This document shows positions 18,813 to 27,865 of a DNA stretch of 64,000 bases, piece after piece. Origin of the DNA: Brachyspira alvinipulli ATCC 51933 (GTDB lineage: Bacteria; Spirochaetota; Brachyspiria; Brachyspirales; Brachyspiraceae); NCBI RefSeq assembly GCF_000518245.1, contig NZ_JADF01000019.1, positions 80,007 to 144,006 of the forward strand, read 5' to 3'. The notes under the pieces are model-generated. The model did not search any database and was not told where the DNA came from. It was given only the letters and a program-made list of their open reading frames with translations. Both the position numbers and the translations under genes were made by a program. The stretch's first letter is position 1. Every line of letters starts with the position of its first letter.

Positions 18813-19265
18813 ATGGAGAAAATATTAAAAAATCAAGAAGAAGAAATTGCTTTTCAATGGAGAGGCAATTCAGAAAATCCTGATATAAAGAAGGCTATAG
18901 AGTTAAAAATAGCTTTTATAATGCCTGGTATGTCTGATGATACAACTCTTTGGGTAAAGACAGGAGAATATGAGGCAGCAGCTAAAGAAACAATAGCAAG
19001 AGTAAAATATCAGAATGTGCCTATGGATTATTGGATAGTTATTTCGGATTGTATAGAAAAAGATAATGAAATAAAACATGTAAAGAAAGTAAAAATCATA
19101 AAAGATAAAAAGTTTTCAAGCAAATATCATATTCTAAATGATGAACCTACTCTATTTGATAACGAAGAAAATGAAACTGAAGAAGATAAACATCTGAAAG
19201 GAGAATTAAAAGAGGCAGTACAAAATTTCTCGGATAAAACAGGTATTAAAGTAGAGGTTTGCTGA
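18813..19265 (+). CDS. Unknown phage protein, 150 aa
   Basis: Not recognised. Acidic, with a C-terminal charged tail (FDNEENETEEDKHLKGELK). No membrane segment. Placed between SSB-like and replication-protein genes, so perhaps a replication or recombination accessory. Strong GGGGGGA ribosome site. Confidence 0.55.
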   Translation: MEKILKNQEEEIAFQWRGNSENPDIKKAIELKIAFIMPGMSDDTTLWVKTGEYEAAAKETIARVKYQNVPMDYWIVISDCIEKDNEIKHVKKVKIIKDKKFSSKYHILNDEPTLFDNEENETEEDKHLKGELKEAVQNFSDKTGIKVEVC

Positions 19266-19267
19266 TT

Positions 19268-20182
19268 ATGGAACATTCTTTTGATATAAAAATAGCAGAA
19301 AAATACGGCGTAGTAGAAGCTATTGTTTATAAAAATTTGCTTTTTTGGATTATGAAAAATAAAGCAGAAGGCAAAAATTACCATGACGGTAAATATTGGT
19401 CATATAATACTATTAAATCTTTTCAGGAGTTGTTTCCTTATCTTTCTTATGAAAAAATAAGAAATGCTATTAATAAACTTGTAGAGAAAAAAGTATTATT
19501 AAAGGGAAATTATAATGTTAATAAATATGACAGAACTTTATGGTATGCTTTTGTTGAAGAGCCTGAGGAATTAAAAACTATAAAAGCACCTATTGATAAT
19601 AACAATTCCAATACTGAAAATAAAAAAATAGATGATGATAATAACATAAATCCAAATGGCAATAACAATAATCCAAATGGTGATGGTAACAAATCCAATT
19701 TAGGAAATCCACAAATGGATTTAGGAAGCAGCCCAAATATTGCAGATATAAGCACTAATAATAATACTAATATAACCCAATATAATAATACAGATTTTTT
19801 AAACGGCGAAAAAAAATCTGAAGTTTATTTGGAAATTAAAGATGGTGTAACCCGTTACAAAGGGATTAGCAGCTTCGATATATTTGCTAAATATACTGTT
19901 CATTTTTTGTCAATACTGCTTGCGAATACCGGAACTGAATTAAAAAATTATTTAAAACCTATAGAAATAGACAGACTTAAAAACAATTTTGAAAACAGAG
20001 TATCTAATTCAGGAAGTGCTTTGCTTTTTGCTTTAGATGAGGCTTTTAAGCAGCCTATTTCATACAGACAGATTAATTTTATAAAATGCTTGAATATATA
20101 TTTAATAGAAGGTTCTAATTTGTCTTTAAAAGACACTGAATATACAGAACAGATTATAGAACTTGAATATTATAAAGGATAA
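19268..20182 (+). CDS. Winged-helix phage replication protein (initiator/DnaD-like)
   Basis: 304 residues from the ATG at 19268 (a TTG at 19259 would add three). The N-terminal 100 residues (HSFDIKIAEKYGVVEAIVYK, then WSYNTIKSFQELFPYLSYEK) match the winged-helix start of phage replisome-organiser proteins. An Asn-rich linker (about 115-170) follows, then a helical C-terminal domain (about 185-300). Likely binds the phage origin and recruits host helicase. No phage helicase or polymerase is present, so replication would use host enzymes plus the phage clamp at 33736-35331. Confidence 0.68.
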   Translation: MEHSFDIKIAEKYGVVEAIVYKNLLFWIMKNKAEGKNYHDGKYWSYNTIKSFQELFPYLSYEKIRNAINKLVEKKVLLKGNYNVNKYDRTLWYAFVEEPEELKTIKAPIDNNNSNTENKKIDDDNNINPNGNNNNPNGDGNKSNLGNPQMDLGSSPNIADISTNNNTNITQYNNTDFLNGEKKSEVYLEIKDGVTRYKGISSFDIFAKYTVHFLSILLANTGTELKNYLKPIEIDRLKNNFENRVSNSGSALLFALDEAFKQPISYRQINFIKCLNIYLIEGSNLSLKDTEYTEQIIELEYYKG

Positions 20183-20185
20183 TAT

Positions 20186-20896
20186 ATGGCAAAACAGGTT
20201 AATAAAACAGAAGTATCTTCTTTGAGTGAAGAAGAAAGAGAAAAGAAAAAATTATCTCATAGATATTTTTATTTAAAAGAGATGATTAATTTTAAAAATG
20301 AATATGGTATTGAAAATATTGATGCTGTATATCTTTTTAGATTTTTATGTCTGCTCGATAATTTTTGCTCATATAAAAACATATCTATAGAAAAATATAT
20401 AAATATGTCTATGAATGAAAGTTTTTATCTTAGTATAAAAGAAAAATTATCAAATGAGGCAGAGTTTAGAAAGTCTACTATTAAAGCTATAGAACTTTGC
20501 GTAGAAGTTTGTCAAAAGCAGTATGATAATAAAAAATTAGACAGATTATATTATATTGATGATTTTATTTCAGATTTATCAGTTTTTGCAGGTGAGAGAT
20601 ATGCCTATGTTGGACATTCATATAATTTTTATTCTCCAAGCATATTTTTAGAAGAAGATCCTCTCTATGATAATGAAATAAAGCCTGATATAGAAAAAAT
20701 AAAATCAAATGATGCTTTATCTGATGCTCAAAAAATTATAGAAATACAAAAAATAACTTCTGATTATATTTCAAATTATACAGAAAAAATAGCTGATTTA
20801 AAAAAATTGAAGTTAGAAAGAAAAGCTGATGAAAAACTTAGAGGTTATTGTTTAGCAAAACAATTAATAGAAGAAAGTCAAAGAGGTGCTTTATGA
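20186..20896 (+). CDS. Unknown phage protein, 236 aa
   Basis: Not recognised. Almost wholly helical, with a Lys/Glu-rich N-terminus and C-terminus. Follows the replication protein by 3 bp and overlaps the next gene by ATGA. A role in replication is possible from position only. Confidence 0.55.
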   Translation: MAKQVNKTEVSSLSEEEREKKKLSHRYFYLKEMINFKNEYGIENIDAVYLFRFLCLLDNFCSYKNISIEKYINMSMNESFYLSIKEKLSNEAEFRKSTIKAIELCVEVCQKQYDNKKLDRLYYIDDFISDLSVFAGERYAYVGHSYNFYSPSIFLEEDPLYDNEIKPDIEKIKSNDALSDAQKIIEIQKITSDYISNYTEKIADLKKLKLERKADEKLRGYCLAKQLIEESQRGAL

Positions 20897-21186
20897 TTAA
20901 AAATACTTCTAAAATAGCTAAGAAAAAAATAGACAGTAAAGGCATTACAAGAACTCAAAAAGAAAAAATATTGAAATACGTTAAAGAAGTTAATCGTCCT
21001 GTTACAAGAAATGAAATAGCTAATGCTTTAGGATTTTCTATTAATGCAGTATGCGGCAGAGTATGGACTTTAATTAATGAGGATAAAGAGCTTGTAGAAG
21101 AAGAAGAGATGATATTATGCAGTGTGTCGGGGTTCAAGTGTCATGCTGTAAAAATTAATCCAATAAAACAAGGTAGATTATTTTAA
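20893..21186 (+). CDS. Small helix-turn-helix protein, 97 aa
   Basis: Start ATG at 20893 overlaps the previous stop (TTATGA). Residues about 25-70 read as a winged helix (KILKYVKEVNRPVTRNEIAN, then GFSINAVCGRVWTL). May be a DNA-binding regulator or a replication accessory. Basic N-terminus. Confidence 0.6.
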   Translation: MIKNTSKIAKKKIDSKGITRTQKEKILKYVKEVNRPVTRNEIANALGFSINAVCGRVWTLINEDKELVEEEEMILCSVSGFKCHAVKINPIKQGRLF

Positions 21187-21206
21187 AAAATAATTGGGGG
21201 GGTTCA

Positions 21207-21416
21207 ATGAATAATCTAAATGAATACGGCATATCTATTTTAGAAAAGAAAGAAGTAAATGAAAAAGATAGAGATGTTGAAATAAGAGCAGACAGTCAAT
21301 ATATGCAAGCAGCTGATATAAAACTTGAAGATTTAGACTGTGATGCTTTCAAAGATTTTTACGGTTCTTGGAGAGGCAAAGACATAAAAAGTTTAATATC
21401 AATGGAGGCTGAATAA
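21207..21416 (+). CDS. Unknown phage protein, 69 aa
   Basis: Not recognised. Acidic. GGGGGG ribosome site; last base shared with the next start (TAATGA-type overlap at 21416). Confidence 0.5.
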   Translation: MNNLNEYGISILEKKEVNEKDRDVEIRADSQYMQAADIKLEDLDCDAFKDFYGSWRGKDIKSLISMEAE

Positions 21417-21850
21417 TGAAAAAAATAAAAATATATTTAAGCGGTGCTATTACAAATAGAGAAAATTATAAACAAGAGTTTTATGAGGCAAGAGATAAAG
21501 TTCTTGATTTTATGAAAAGCAGAAATATAGAATGCGAAATTATAGTTCCTTTTGAATATGATAATCTTAATAAAACAGGAAGATGGGAAGATTATCTAAA
21601 GAATGACATAAAAATACTTGTAGACTGCGATTGCCTTATAGACATAGAAAATGAAAGCTATAACTCAAAAGGTGCTATATTAGAGAAAATAATATGTGTA
21701 TATTTAGGAATACCTATTATTTCTTTAAGCTCATTTTTAGAAAGTCAAATGATTAATAATTATTCTACTACAAAAATAAATAAAAACTTCTTTGAAAATA
21801 TGAAAATTGATGATTTTAAAGAGTTCGGCGAAATGCAGTATGATGTTTGA
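21416..21850 (+). CDS. DUF4406 / nucleoside 2-deoxyribosyltransferase-like protein
   Basis: 144 residues. The start KIYLSGAITNRENYKQEFYE and the motif GAILEKIICVYLGIPII match the DUF4406 branch of the nucleoside 2-deoxyribosyltransferase-like superfamily. These proteins are common in phages and are thought to act on nucleotides; the substrate is unknown. It lies directly before a DUF1599 gene, suggesting a joint role in nucleotide metabolism or DNA modification. Confidence 0.7.
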   Translation: MKKIKIYLSGAITNRENYKQEFYEARDKVLDFMKSRNIECEIIVPFEYDNLNKTGRWEDYLKNDIKILVDCDCLIDIENESYNSKGAILEKIICVYLGIPIISLSSFLESQMINNYSTTKINKNFFENMKIDDFKEFGEMQYDV

Positions 21851-21867
21851 TATAAGGAGATTTAAAT

Positions 21868-22362
21868 ATGAATAAAGAAGAACTTATAACTAAAAAAATA
21901 GATTCTTTGAAATGTAAGGGACAGTATGATACAGATATTAAAGACAGTATTAATAATATGTTTCTTCATTTTAATAAATTAAAACATAAGGTATTAAACG
22001 GAAATTACAAAGTAAAAAATCATCTATATAGCTTAATACATTCTTCTGTCAATACTGCTGTATTAAAACAATATAAATGTCTTGGATACGAAGATATAAA
22101 AAATAAATATGAGGAATTGGAAAAACTGCTTATAAAGAAAAATGCTGATTATGGAAATAGTTTTGATAAAACGCTTGATGAGTTTGGAATTAATACAGGC
22201 TTGGTGAGGATTGCTGATAAGATTAATAGAATTGCTAATTTGAAAGATAAAGATGAAGAGCAGATACAGGCAGAAGAAAAGCTGGAAGAAACTATTTTGG
22301 ATATAGCAGGCTACAGCGTATTGTTTTCTATATATTTAGAGAATAACTATAAAAGGAGATAA
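21868..22362 (+). CDS. DUF1599 (nucleotide-modification-associated) protein
   Basis: 164 residues. The central block KKNADYGNSFDKTLDEFGIN, followed by VRIADKINRI and LEETILDIAGYSVL, matches DUF1599/Nmad1, a MazG-like helical domain linked to phage nucleotide modification. The conserved acidic residues of the helices are visible. Adjacent to the DUF4406 gene, AAGGAG ribosome site. Confidence 0.7.
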   Translation: MNKEELITKKIDSLKCKGQYDTDIKDSINNMFLHFNKLKHKVLNGNYKVKNHLYSLIHSSVNTAVLKQYKCLGYEDIKNKYEELEKLLIKKNADYGNSFDKTLDEFGINTGLVRIADKINRIANLKDKDEEQIQAEEKLEETILDIAGYSVLFSIYLENNYKRR

Positions 22363-22364
22363 CA

Positions 22365-22883
22365 ATGACTAAAAATTTAAAAATAGATTTAATTGCTTTA
22401 TTGGCTGATAAACTTAATGACTTGGATAATGAAAAATTTAAAGCATTATTTAGTGATGAAGATTTTGATTCTATGGATGCTGATGAAATAATAGCAGAAT
22501 TAGAGACAGAATTACGCTATCAAGGTTTACTTGATAGTTTTAATGAATTAAATGAAAAAATAAATAATCTCTTTTATCCTGAAGAATCTTTTGATGCTAA
22601 TAAATTAATCAGAGAATATTCCTCATATAAATCTCAATTTAAAATTGATAGTTATAATTCTGATAGATTTTGTATTAGGATAAATGGTTCTTTTGATACT
22701 GTTGTATGGGTAAGATTTGAAAATAATTCCTATGAGATAAAGTTGGAATGTAAAACTTTAGATAATGCAGATTGGTCTAAAAAAGAAACATTAGAAAAAC
22801 CTAGAAAAATCGCAGTATTAAATCAAGTAGATAGCTTCATTATGTATTATTTTGATAATAAAGAGAGATTGGGATTTTTGTAA
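22365..22883 (+). CDS. Unknown acidic phage protein, 172 aa
   Basis: Not recognised. N-terminal half acidic and helical (FKALFSDEDFDSMDADEIIA), C-terminal half beta-rich with VWVRFENNSYEIKLECKTL. No membrane segment. Confidence 0.55.
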   Translation: MTKNLKIDLIALLADKLNDLDNEKFKALFSDEDFDSMDADEIIAELETELRYQGLLDSFNELNEKINNLFYPEESFDANKLIREYSSYKSQFKIDSYNSDRFCIRINGSFDTVVWVRFENNSYEIKLECKTLDNADWSKKETLEKPRKIAVLNQVDSFIMYYFDNKERLGFL

Positions 22884-22902
22884 TTTTGTAGGAGGCTTGA
22901 AT

Positions 22903-23067
22903 ATGAAATGTGAAGTTTGTAATAAAAATAAAGCTATAAAAGAAACTGCTTATCAGATAGAAAGTTCAATAACATTAGTTTCTGTATGTGATGAATGTGC
23001 TTCAGATATAGAAAATACTAATCATATTTTTAATACAAGATATGAAATACAGGGAGAAGTTAAATAA
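22903..23067 (+). CDS. Small four-cysteine protein, 54 aa
   Basis: CEVC at residues 3-6 and CDEC at about 31-34 form a likely zinc knuckle, as in the protein at 16771. The start ATG at 22903 is chosen for GTAGGAGGCTTGAAT upstream. Stop overlaps the next ATG by one base. Confidence 0.6.
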   Translation: MKCEVCNKNKAIKETAYQIESSITLVSVCDECASDIENTNHIFNTRYEIQGEVK

Positions 23068-23594
23068 TGATAGTTTTTAGTAAAATTGATGAGGCAGATA
23101 GAATAAAAAAATATAAGCGAATAAGACAATTAATTGAAGTTGAGAAAAGAGATAAAGATCCTTTTAGAGAAAGTCAAATACAGAATATGATTATAGAGTA
23201 TCTTAATGAACAAAATATTGACTATCACCCTTCTATGAGCGGAATTAAGGCTAGCAGCGGACTTGCTAAGTTTATGAAAAGTCAAGGTATAAATGAAGGA
23301 CATAGCGATTTAATTATTTATGCCAAGACTAAAAAACATGAAATACTTCTTCTTGAATTAAAAACAGCGAAAGGCAGATTATCTGATGTACAAAAAGAAT
23401 GGCTTAGAAATAAAGCAAAGCAGGGTTATGCTGTGAGTGTTGCTCATGGATATTATGATGCTGTTTATAAAATAGAAAGATATTTAGAAGATAAGCCTAT
23501 TTTGTATGGTATCAAAAATGTTAAGAAGCACACAAGAAAAATTAATTATTTCAGGCTTCCTAATATTAGAAGATTTATAAGGAGAACAGCATAA
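23067..23594 (+). CDS. VRR-NUC domain nuclease
   Basis: 175 residues. A PD-(D/E)xK nuclease of the VRR-NUC type: ESQIQNMIIEYL helix, then HSDLIIYAKTKKHEILLLEL containing the catalytic Asp and E-x-K (ELKTAKG). Then SDVQKEWL and the family GYAVSVAHGYYDAV. In phages these standalone nucleases are thought to process branched DNA in replication or packaging. A C-terminal basic tail may bind DNA. Confidence 0.82.
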   Translation: MIVFSKIDEADRIKKYKRIRQLIEVEKRDKDPFRESQIQNMIIEYLNEQNIDYHPSMSGIKASSGLAKFMKSQGINEGHSDLIIYAKTKKHEILLLELKTAKGRLSDVQKEWLRNKAKQGYAVSVAHGYYDAVYKIERYLEDKPILYGIKNVKKHTRKINYFRLPNIRRFIRRTA

Positions 23595-23779
23595 TGAAAA
23601 ATACAGGCAGAACGTTAGTAAATATATTTAACTTCATTGGGTATAGCAATAATTTTAATAAATATGTAAACGGTTTCTATAAGAATGATAAAAGCTACGA
23701 TGTACGTACTTTTGGTCAAAAATATATAAATAGCAATAAGTATAAAAGAGTAAAGAAGAATAAAAGGAAAAGCAAATGA
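23594..23779 (+). CDS. Small basic phage protein, 61 aa
   Basis: Not recognised. Very basic C-terminus (KYKRVKKNKRKSK), suggesting nucleic-acid contact. Overlaps neighbours at both ends. Confidence 0.5.
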   Translation: MKNTGRTLVNIFNFIGYSNNFNKYVNGFYKNDKSYDVRTFGQKYINSNKYKRVKKNKRKSK

Positions 23780-24042
23780 GAAAAGTAAGAAGATTTTTTA
23801 ATCATTATAAAAGAACACGTTTATTAATGCTTCAAAAGATAAAAATTAAATTATTAGAATATGGATATAAGGCAGAATATAATAATTTCGATGTTGAGTT
23901 TTATATAGGCAAAAAACTGTATTTCATAGAATTATTTAGAGAGCAGATAAGATTATTTGATGATAAAGATTTTGAGTTCTATTACAGTAATATTAATCAG
24001 CTTTTTAATAAAATAAAAGAACTTAGAGATAAGGAGCTTTAA
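23776..24042 (+). CDS. Unknown phage protein, 88 aa
   Basis: Not recognised. Basic start (RKVRRFFNHYKRTR), then alternating strands and a helix. Overlaps the previous stop by 4 bp. Confidence 0.5.
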   Translation: MRKVRRFFNHYKRTRLLMLQKIKIKLLEYGYKAEYNNFDVEFYIGKKLYFIELFREQIRLFDDKDFEFYYSNINQLFNKIKELRDKEL

Positions 24043-24044
24043 TT

Positions 24045-24266
24045 ATGGAATTAAAAACTATAGGAAAAACAGAAAAGACTAAAAGAGCTATAAGTGAGTT
24101 TTTAGGAAAAGACATTGACATAAAATTAAATAATAAAGAACTTATATTGAATTATAAAGATAAAGATTTCTGTTTTATTTGTATAGATCATTTTTTGAGA
24201 ATAACTATATACCCTATAAATATAATTTTTAATTTAGCAGATGCCCTGCTGATTTTTATACTATGA
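24045..24266 (+). CDS. Unknown phage protein, 73 aa
   Basis: Not recognised. C-terminus hydrophobic (NIIFNLADALLIFIL), so possibly membrane-associated. Overlaps the following 33-codon gene by ATGA. Confidence 0.5.
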   Translation: MELKTIGKTEKTKRAISEFLGKDIDIKLNNKELILNYKDKDFCFICIDHFLRITIYPINIIFNLADALLIFIL

Positions 24267-24364
24267 AAGAACTTGCTGATATACTAATTATTCTATCAAA
24301 TGCGGATAAGAAAAAAGAACTGCTAGCAATAGTAAAAGAAAATTATATTGAAGTGTATGTATAA
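24263..24364 (+). CDS. Tiny overlapping ORF, 33 aa
   Basis: Starts at ATG 24263 within the previous stop (CTATGA). A short amphipathic helix (ADILIILSNADKKKELLA). Translational coupling favours expression, but it may be chance. Confidence 0.35.
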   Translation: MKELADILIILSNADKKKELLAIVKENYIEVYV

Positions 24365-24376
24365 GGAAATTTGAAT

Positions 24377-24817
24377 ATGTCAATATATTTATGCTGTAAG
24401 AAATGCGGAAAGATTTTGAATAAAAATAATACTGCTATGTATAGGAACAAATTTTATTGTAAGGAGTGCCGTTTTGCTATGAATAAAAATGAAATAAAGT
24501 TCAGTAAAAATTACCCTAAACTTTGGGGACAAACTCAAGCTAAATTAATTGCTGTTGAGGATATAAATATTGATGAGAATACGAATAAAGATTTGCTGGA
24601 ATATGATACAAAAGCTAATGACGGCTCTTATTATGAATTGAAGAAAGGAAAATATATTCAGCTTGTTTTCTTAGGAAATAAAAATATTCCTTTTTGTACT
24701 ATTAGAAGTATTTACGGACAGTACGGAAATAAAAAAGAATATTATCAGGCTAAAATCGGCGAAGTATTTAATATAGTAATGGTTTATGAAAATCCTAAAT
24801 TACCATTGGAGGGATAA
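24377..24817 (+). CDS. Zinc-ribbon phage protein, 146 aa
   Basis: N-terminus CCKKC (about 6-10) with a second CKEC pair (about 28-31) makes a zinc ribbon. The remaining 100 residues are beta-rich (KLWGQTQAKLIAVEDI, then GKYIQLVFLGN). Family not recognised. Start ATG at 24377 preferred over TTG at 24371. Confidence 0.55.
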   Translation: MSIYLCCKKCGKILNKNNTAMYRNKFYCKECRFAMNKNEIKFSKNYPKLWGQTQAKLIAVEDINIDENTNKDLLEYDTKANDGSYYELKKGKYIQLVFLGNKNIPFCTIRSIYGQYGNKKEYYQAKIGEVFNIVMVYENPKLPLEG

Positions 24818-24818
24818 A

Positions 24819-25184
24819 ATGAAACATAATAGATTTAATAAAAGAGATAACAGCTATTTAAAACATAAAAAAGAATTATTTGAAGAAATGAAAGGAAGAT
24901 GCGGTTACTGCGGATGCGAATTAGATTATAAAAAAGCTACTATAGATCATAAAGTACCTTTGTCTATCGGCGGTACTAATGATAAATATAATCTTTTAAT
25001 ATGCTGCTGGAGCTGTAATCATTATAAGCAGAGAAGAGATGTAGAAGGCTTTAGAAAATCTGTAGCAAATACTATTAAAAGATTGAACTGCAATTCTGCT
25101 TACAGGCTTGCTTTGAAATATGAAAGAATAAAAGAAGAAGATATTAATAAAGATGTAGTGTTCTATTTTGAAAGGAGAAAATAA
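24819..25184 (+). CDS. HNH endonuclease
   Basis: 121 residues. Complete HNH site: CGYCG zinc pair, ATIDHKVPLSIGGTNDKYNL with the His metal ligand, and CWSCNHYK with the second Cys pair and catalytic His. A free-standing HNH nuclease; in phages these act in packaging, restriction-like attack or homing. It is in the early operon, not beside terminase, so a packaging role is less likely. ATG at 24819 follows TTGGAGGGATAAA. Confidence 0.82.
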   Translation: MKHNRFNKRDNSYLKHKKELFEEMKGRCGYCGCELDYKKATIDHKVPLSIGGTNDKYNLLICCWSCNHYKQRRDVEGFRKSVANTIKRLNCNSAYRLALKYERIKEEDINKDVVFYFERRK

Positions 25185-25954
25185 TGAAAAAAGAAATCAT
25201 TAAACAAATAAAAGAAAAAATAGAACAAATGGAAAATATTGAGTTTGATAGAGATATATTAGATACAGCTAAAGAAAATAATATAGCAATAATATTCGGA
25301 AGCGATGAAGATTATTTAATCTTTGAAGGTGCTGTATGCGATGAAATTAATGTATGCCGTAAAGAAACTATTTATATTGATAAAAGAAAAGATGACTGCT
25401 ATTTAATACTAGAAGCTAATTTAGATTCTCTTTATGAAGAATTAGATTATATTCCTCCTGATTTAGTGTCTGAACTTTTGAAAAAACATTTTAAGAAATT
25501 AATAAAATTAGAAGCTGATTATGAAAACGGCTGGAACTTTAAAGCAGAAGCACCTGAAGGGTATATTGTAGATTATAGTAATTTTACTGTTAAGGATTAC
25601 AAAGGCTTAATATTGGATTTGAATATGTATAGTGAAAATATTATTCAGAAAGAACTTGATTTAGAGCTTTTGAAAAATAAATTAGAAAAACTTGATAGTA
25701 ATATAGCTTTTTATTCTGAAAAAAATTATGGGTATGGTATTTACACTATAAGTTTTGACGGATTATTTAGGATTATATTCTTTTATTCTGAAATTAATAT
25801 GGAGAATATAGATATTCATAATATTCATCCAAGTAATGCTTTAGATTTTAATAATATTGATAAGGTTAAATATGTATTGGATTTTATTAAAAATAATAAA
25901 TCTGAAATAATACAGGCTGTAAAAGATAGTATTAAGGAAGTGAATAATGACTGA
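25184..25954 (+). CDS. Unknown phage protein, 256 aa
   Basis: Not recognised. Soluble, acidic; an N-terminal helix and several beta-rich stretches. C-terminal helices (VKYVLDFIKNNKSEIIQAVK) resemble the ends of the small proteins at 27187 and 27866, hinting at a shared small domain in this operon. Confidence 0.55.
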   Translation: MKKEIIKQIKEKIEQMENIEFDRDILDTAKENNIAIIFGSDEDYLIFEGAVCDEINVCRKETIYIDKRKDDCYLILEANLDSLYEELDYIPPDLVSELLKKHFKKLIKLEADYENGWNFKAEAPEGYIVDYSNFTVKDYKGLILDLNMYSENIIQKELDLELLKNKLEKLDSNIAFYSEKNYGYGIYTISFDGLFRIIFFYSEINMENIDIHNIHPSNALDFNNIDKVKYVLDFIKNNKSEIIQAVKDSIKEVNND

Positions 25955-26450
25955 TACTAAAAAACAATCAGAGGTTCAGCAGTTTGAAATAAGTAAAGAG
26001 GGTTTCTTAAAACTGAAAGAGTTTATTAAAACATTAGCCAATCCTTTTGGGTATGTTATTCAAATCATCAGTAAAGATAAAGCTAGAAGCAACAGACAGC
26101 AGAATTGGTACTTCGGTATGCTTATGCCTGCTATACGTTACTTTCTTACTGAAGAATGGGATAACATTAAGGATAACGACATGATGCATAAACAAATAGA
26201 ATATACCCTCTCTGAAATATACTATGAAGATAAAATATATTCTGTTAAAGATAAAAACGGCAGAGAAATGAAATATACAAAGCTCTCTATCGCATTTAAT
26301 AATATGAGCCATAAAAAGTTTCAGGATTATTTAAAGAAAATATTAATTAATCTTTCAAGATTTACAGGTTTTGAAGTTGGAAATCTTGAGGAATTAATAA
26401 AAGAATACTGTCTACAGACAGGCGAAGAATACAAGCCTTATAAAGGTTAA
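25947..26450 (+). CDS. NinB-like phage recombination protein
   Basis: 167 residues. The layout resembles NinB: a beta start, then the KARSNRQQNWYFGMLMPAI helix (compare the RSxxQNxxxW region of NinB), and a C-terminal helical segment. NinB-like proteins help phage recombination by binding ssDNA. The assignment is by pattern only and could be a different phage helical family. Confidence 0.4.
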   Translation: MTDTKKQSEVQQFEISKEGFLKLKEFIKTLANPFGYVIQIISKDKARSNRQQNWYFGMLMPAIRYFLTEEWDNIKDNDMMHKQIEYTLSEIYYEDKIYSVKDKNGREMKYTKLSIAFNNMSHKKFQDYLKKILINLSRFTGFEVGNLEELIKEYCLQTGEEYKPYKG

Positions 26451-26463
26451 AGGAATTAATATA

Positions 26464-26871
26464 ATGAAAGTAGAAGATTTAAAGAAAGAACTTACAGCTA
26501 AAATAAAGAATTTGATTCTTGAAATCTTAAAAGATTTTGATCTATCAAGATGCAAAATAAAAATAAAGATATTCAAAATAAAAGAATATAAAGGAAAGTC
26601 ATACGAAAATCAATGTAATATTTATATAATTAAAGATAATTTAATTTATAAGATACATTATCATAACTTTAATATTATAAGCATTTCAATATACTCTAAA
26701 AAAGATTTATTAATCACTCGTTATGCCTATGATATTATATATAGAGATTATAAAGCATATCCTTTGGAAGAAATTATACAATTTTTAGATAGTGAAGCTG
26801 TAAAGATAATAAGAAAATTACATAAATCAAAAAGAACATTAAGAACAAAATTAAAAAATATCTTGGAGTGA
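26464..26871 (+). CDS. Unknown basic phage protein, 135 aa
   Basis: Not recognised. Lys-rich ends (RKLHKSKRTLRTKLKNIL), beta-rich centre. Probably a nucleic-acid- or protein-binding accessory; nothing more can be said. Confidence 0.5.
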   Translation: MKVEDLKKELTAKIKNLILEILKDFDLSRCKIKIKIFKIKEYKGKSYENQCNIYIIKDNLIYKIHYHNFNIISISIYSKKDLLITRYAYDIIYRDYKAYPLEEIIQFLDSEAVKIIRKLHKSKRTLRTKLKNILE

Positions 26872-26874
26872 AAA

Positions 26875-27183
26875 ATGAAAGAAAATAAAGATTATTTTTT
26901 AATTAAAATTGATTCTATAGGTAAAAGAAAGGCTTGGGACTTATATAATAATACAGGGGCAGGTATTTATCGTAGAGAACAAACAAAAGAATATCAGGAC
27001 TTTATTAAAGAAAAACATGAACTACCTTCTGAAATAATAAAAAATCAAAAAATAAAATTATATTGTAAAAGATGTGATAAAGTCTTTCCCGTAAGTTATA
27101 TACAGCTTCAAAATCCATTTGGATATGACTGTTTTTTTGTATGCCCTGTTTGTAAAAGTATTTTAGAAAAATATAAGGAGTGA
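26875..27183 (+). CDS. Small zinc-ribbon protein, 102 aa
   Basis: C-terminal zinc ribbon: CKRC at about 63-66 and CPVC at about 92-95. N-terminal half mixed. Follows its neighbour by 3 bp; GGAGTGAAA ribosome site, repeated before the next two genes. Confidence 0.55.
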   Translation: MKENKDYFLIKIDSIGKRKAWDLYNNTGAGIYRREQTKEYQDFIKEKHELPSEIIKNQKIKLYCKRCDKVFPVSYIQLQNPFGYDCFFVCPVCKSILEKYKE

Positions 27184-27186
27184 AAA

Positions 27187-27507
27187 ATGAACGAGGATAT
27201 TATTAAAAATAAAATTAAAGAATTAGATAAAAATAATATTAGTATAAGTATTAGTACTCTTTTGGTAACAATATGGATAAACGATTTTTTTTGTATAACA
27301 TACTTTAAGGATAATTCTATGTCTTTTGACATTGATAGTAAAGATGAAGATAAAAGTATGATTTATGATTATGATGTAGATATGCCTAAAGATACAGTAG
27401 ATAACGTTGATAATTATATAAATACAATAAGTTTTTTTAAGAGAAATAAAAATAAAATCCAAAATATAATGAGAAAAGAATTTAAAAAAGTAGAATATGA
27501 GGAGTGA
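27187..27507 (+). CDS. Unknown phage protein, 106 aa
   Basis: Not recognised. Acidic middle (SKDEDKSMIYDYDVDMPKD), helix at the C-terminus. Same GGAGTGAAA start context as its neighbours. Confidence 0.5.
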   Translation: MNEDIIKNKIKELDKNNISISISTLLVTIWINDFFCITYFKDNSMSFDIDSKDEDKSMIYDYDVDMPKDTVDNVDNYINTISFFKRNKNKIQNIMRKEFKKVEYEE

Positions 27508-27510
27508 AAA

Positions 27511-27855
27511 ATGGAGTTTATAAAATCTTTTGTTTTTTATGATTATAATACTACTGATGTAATGATATTTTTAGCGGCTGCTGTTATTTTTAATATTATC
27601 ATTATGCTTATATTATACCCTAGCAGAATACTTCATTTATTACATGAAAGTTATGATAAAAAATATCTTAATGAATTAAATAAAATAACAGCTTATTTAA
27701 AAAGAGGTATAATCTTGAGTTTTATATCTATGTGCTTAGTGATATTCAATATGATATTTTTAATAATTTTATATTTAAGTTTTCTTATAGTTTCAAATAC
27801 TCTATCTGCTTTTTTTATGTTTATTAAGATTTGGCTAATTCCTAGAAATGAATAA
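27511..27855 (+). CDS. Membrane protein, 114 aa
   Basis: Two or three hydrophobic segments (MIFLAAAVIFNIIIMLIL near residue 17, and two near 70-105). Inner-membrane protein of unknown role; superinfection exclusion or similar would be guesswork. Confidence 0.55.
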   Translation: MEFIKSFVFYDYNTTDVMIFLAAAVIFNIIIMLILYPSRILHLLHESYDKKYLNELNKITAYLKRGIILSFISMCLVIFNMIFLIILYLSFLIVSNTLSAFFMFIKIWLIPRNE

Positions 27856-27865
27856 GGAGAAATAA

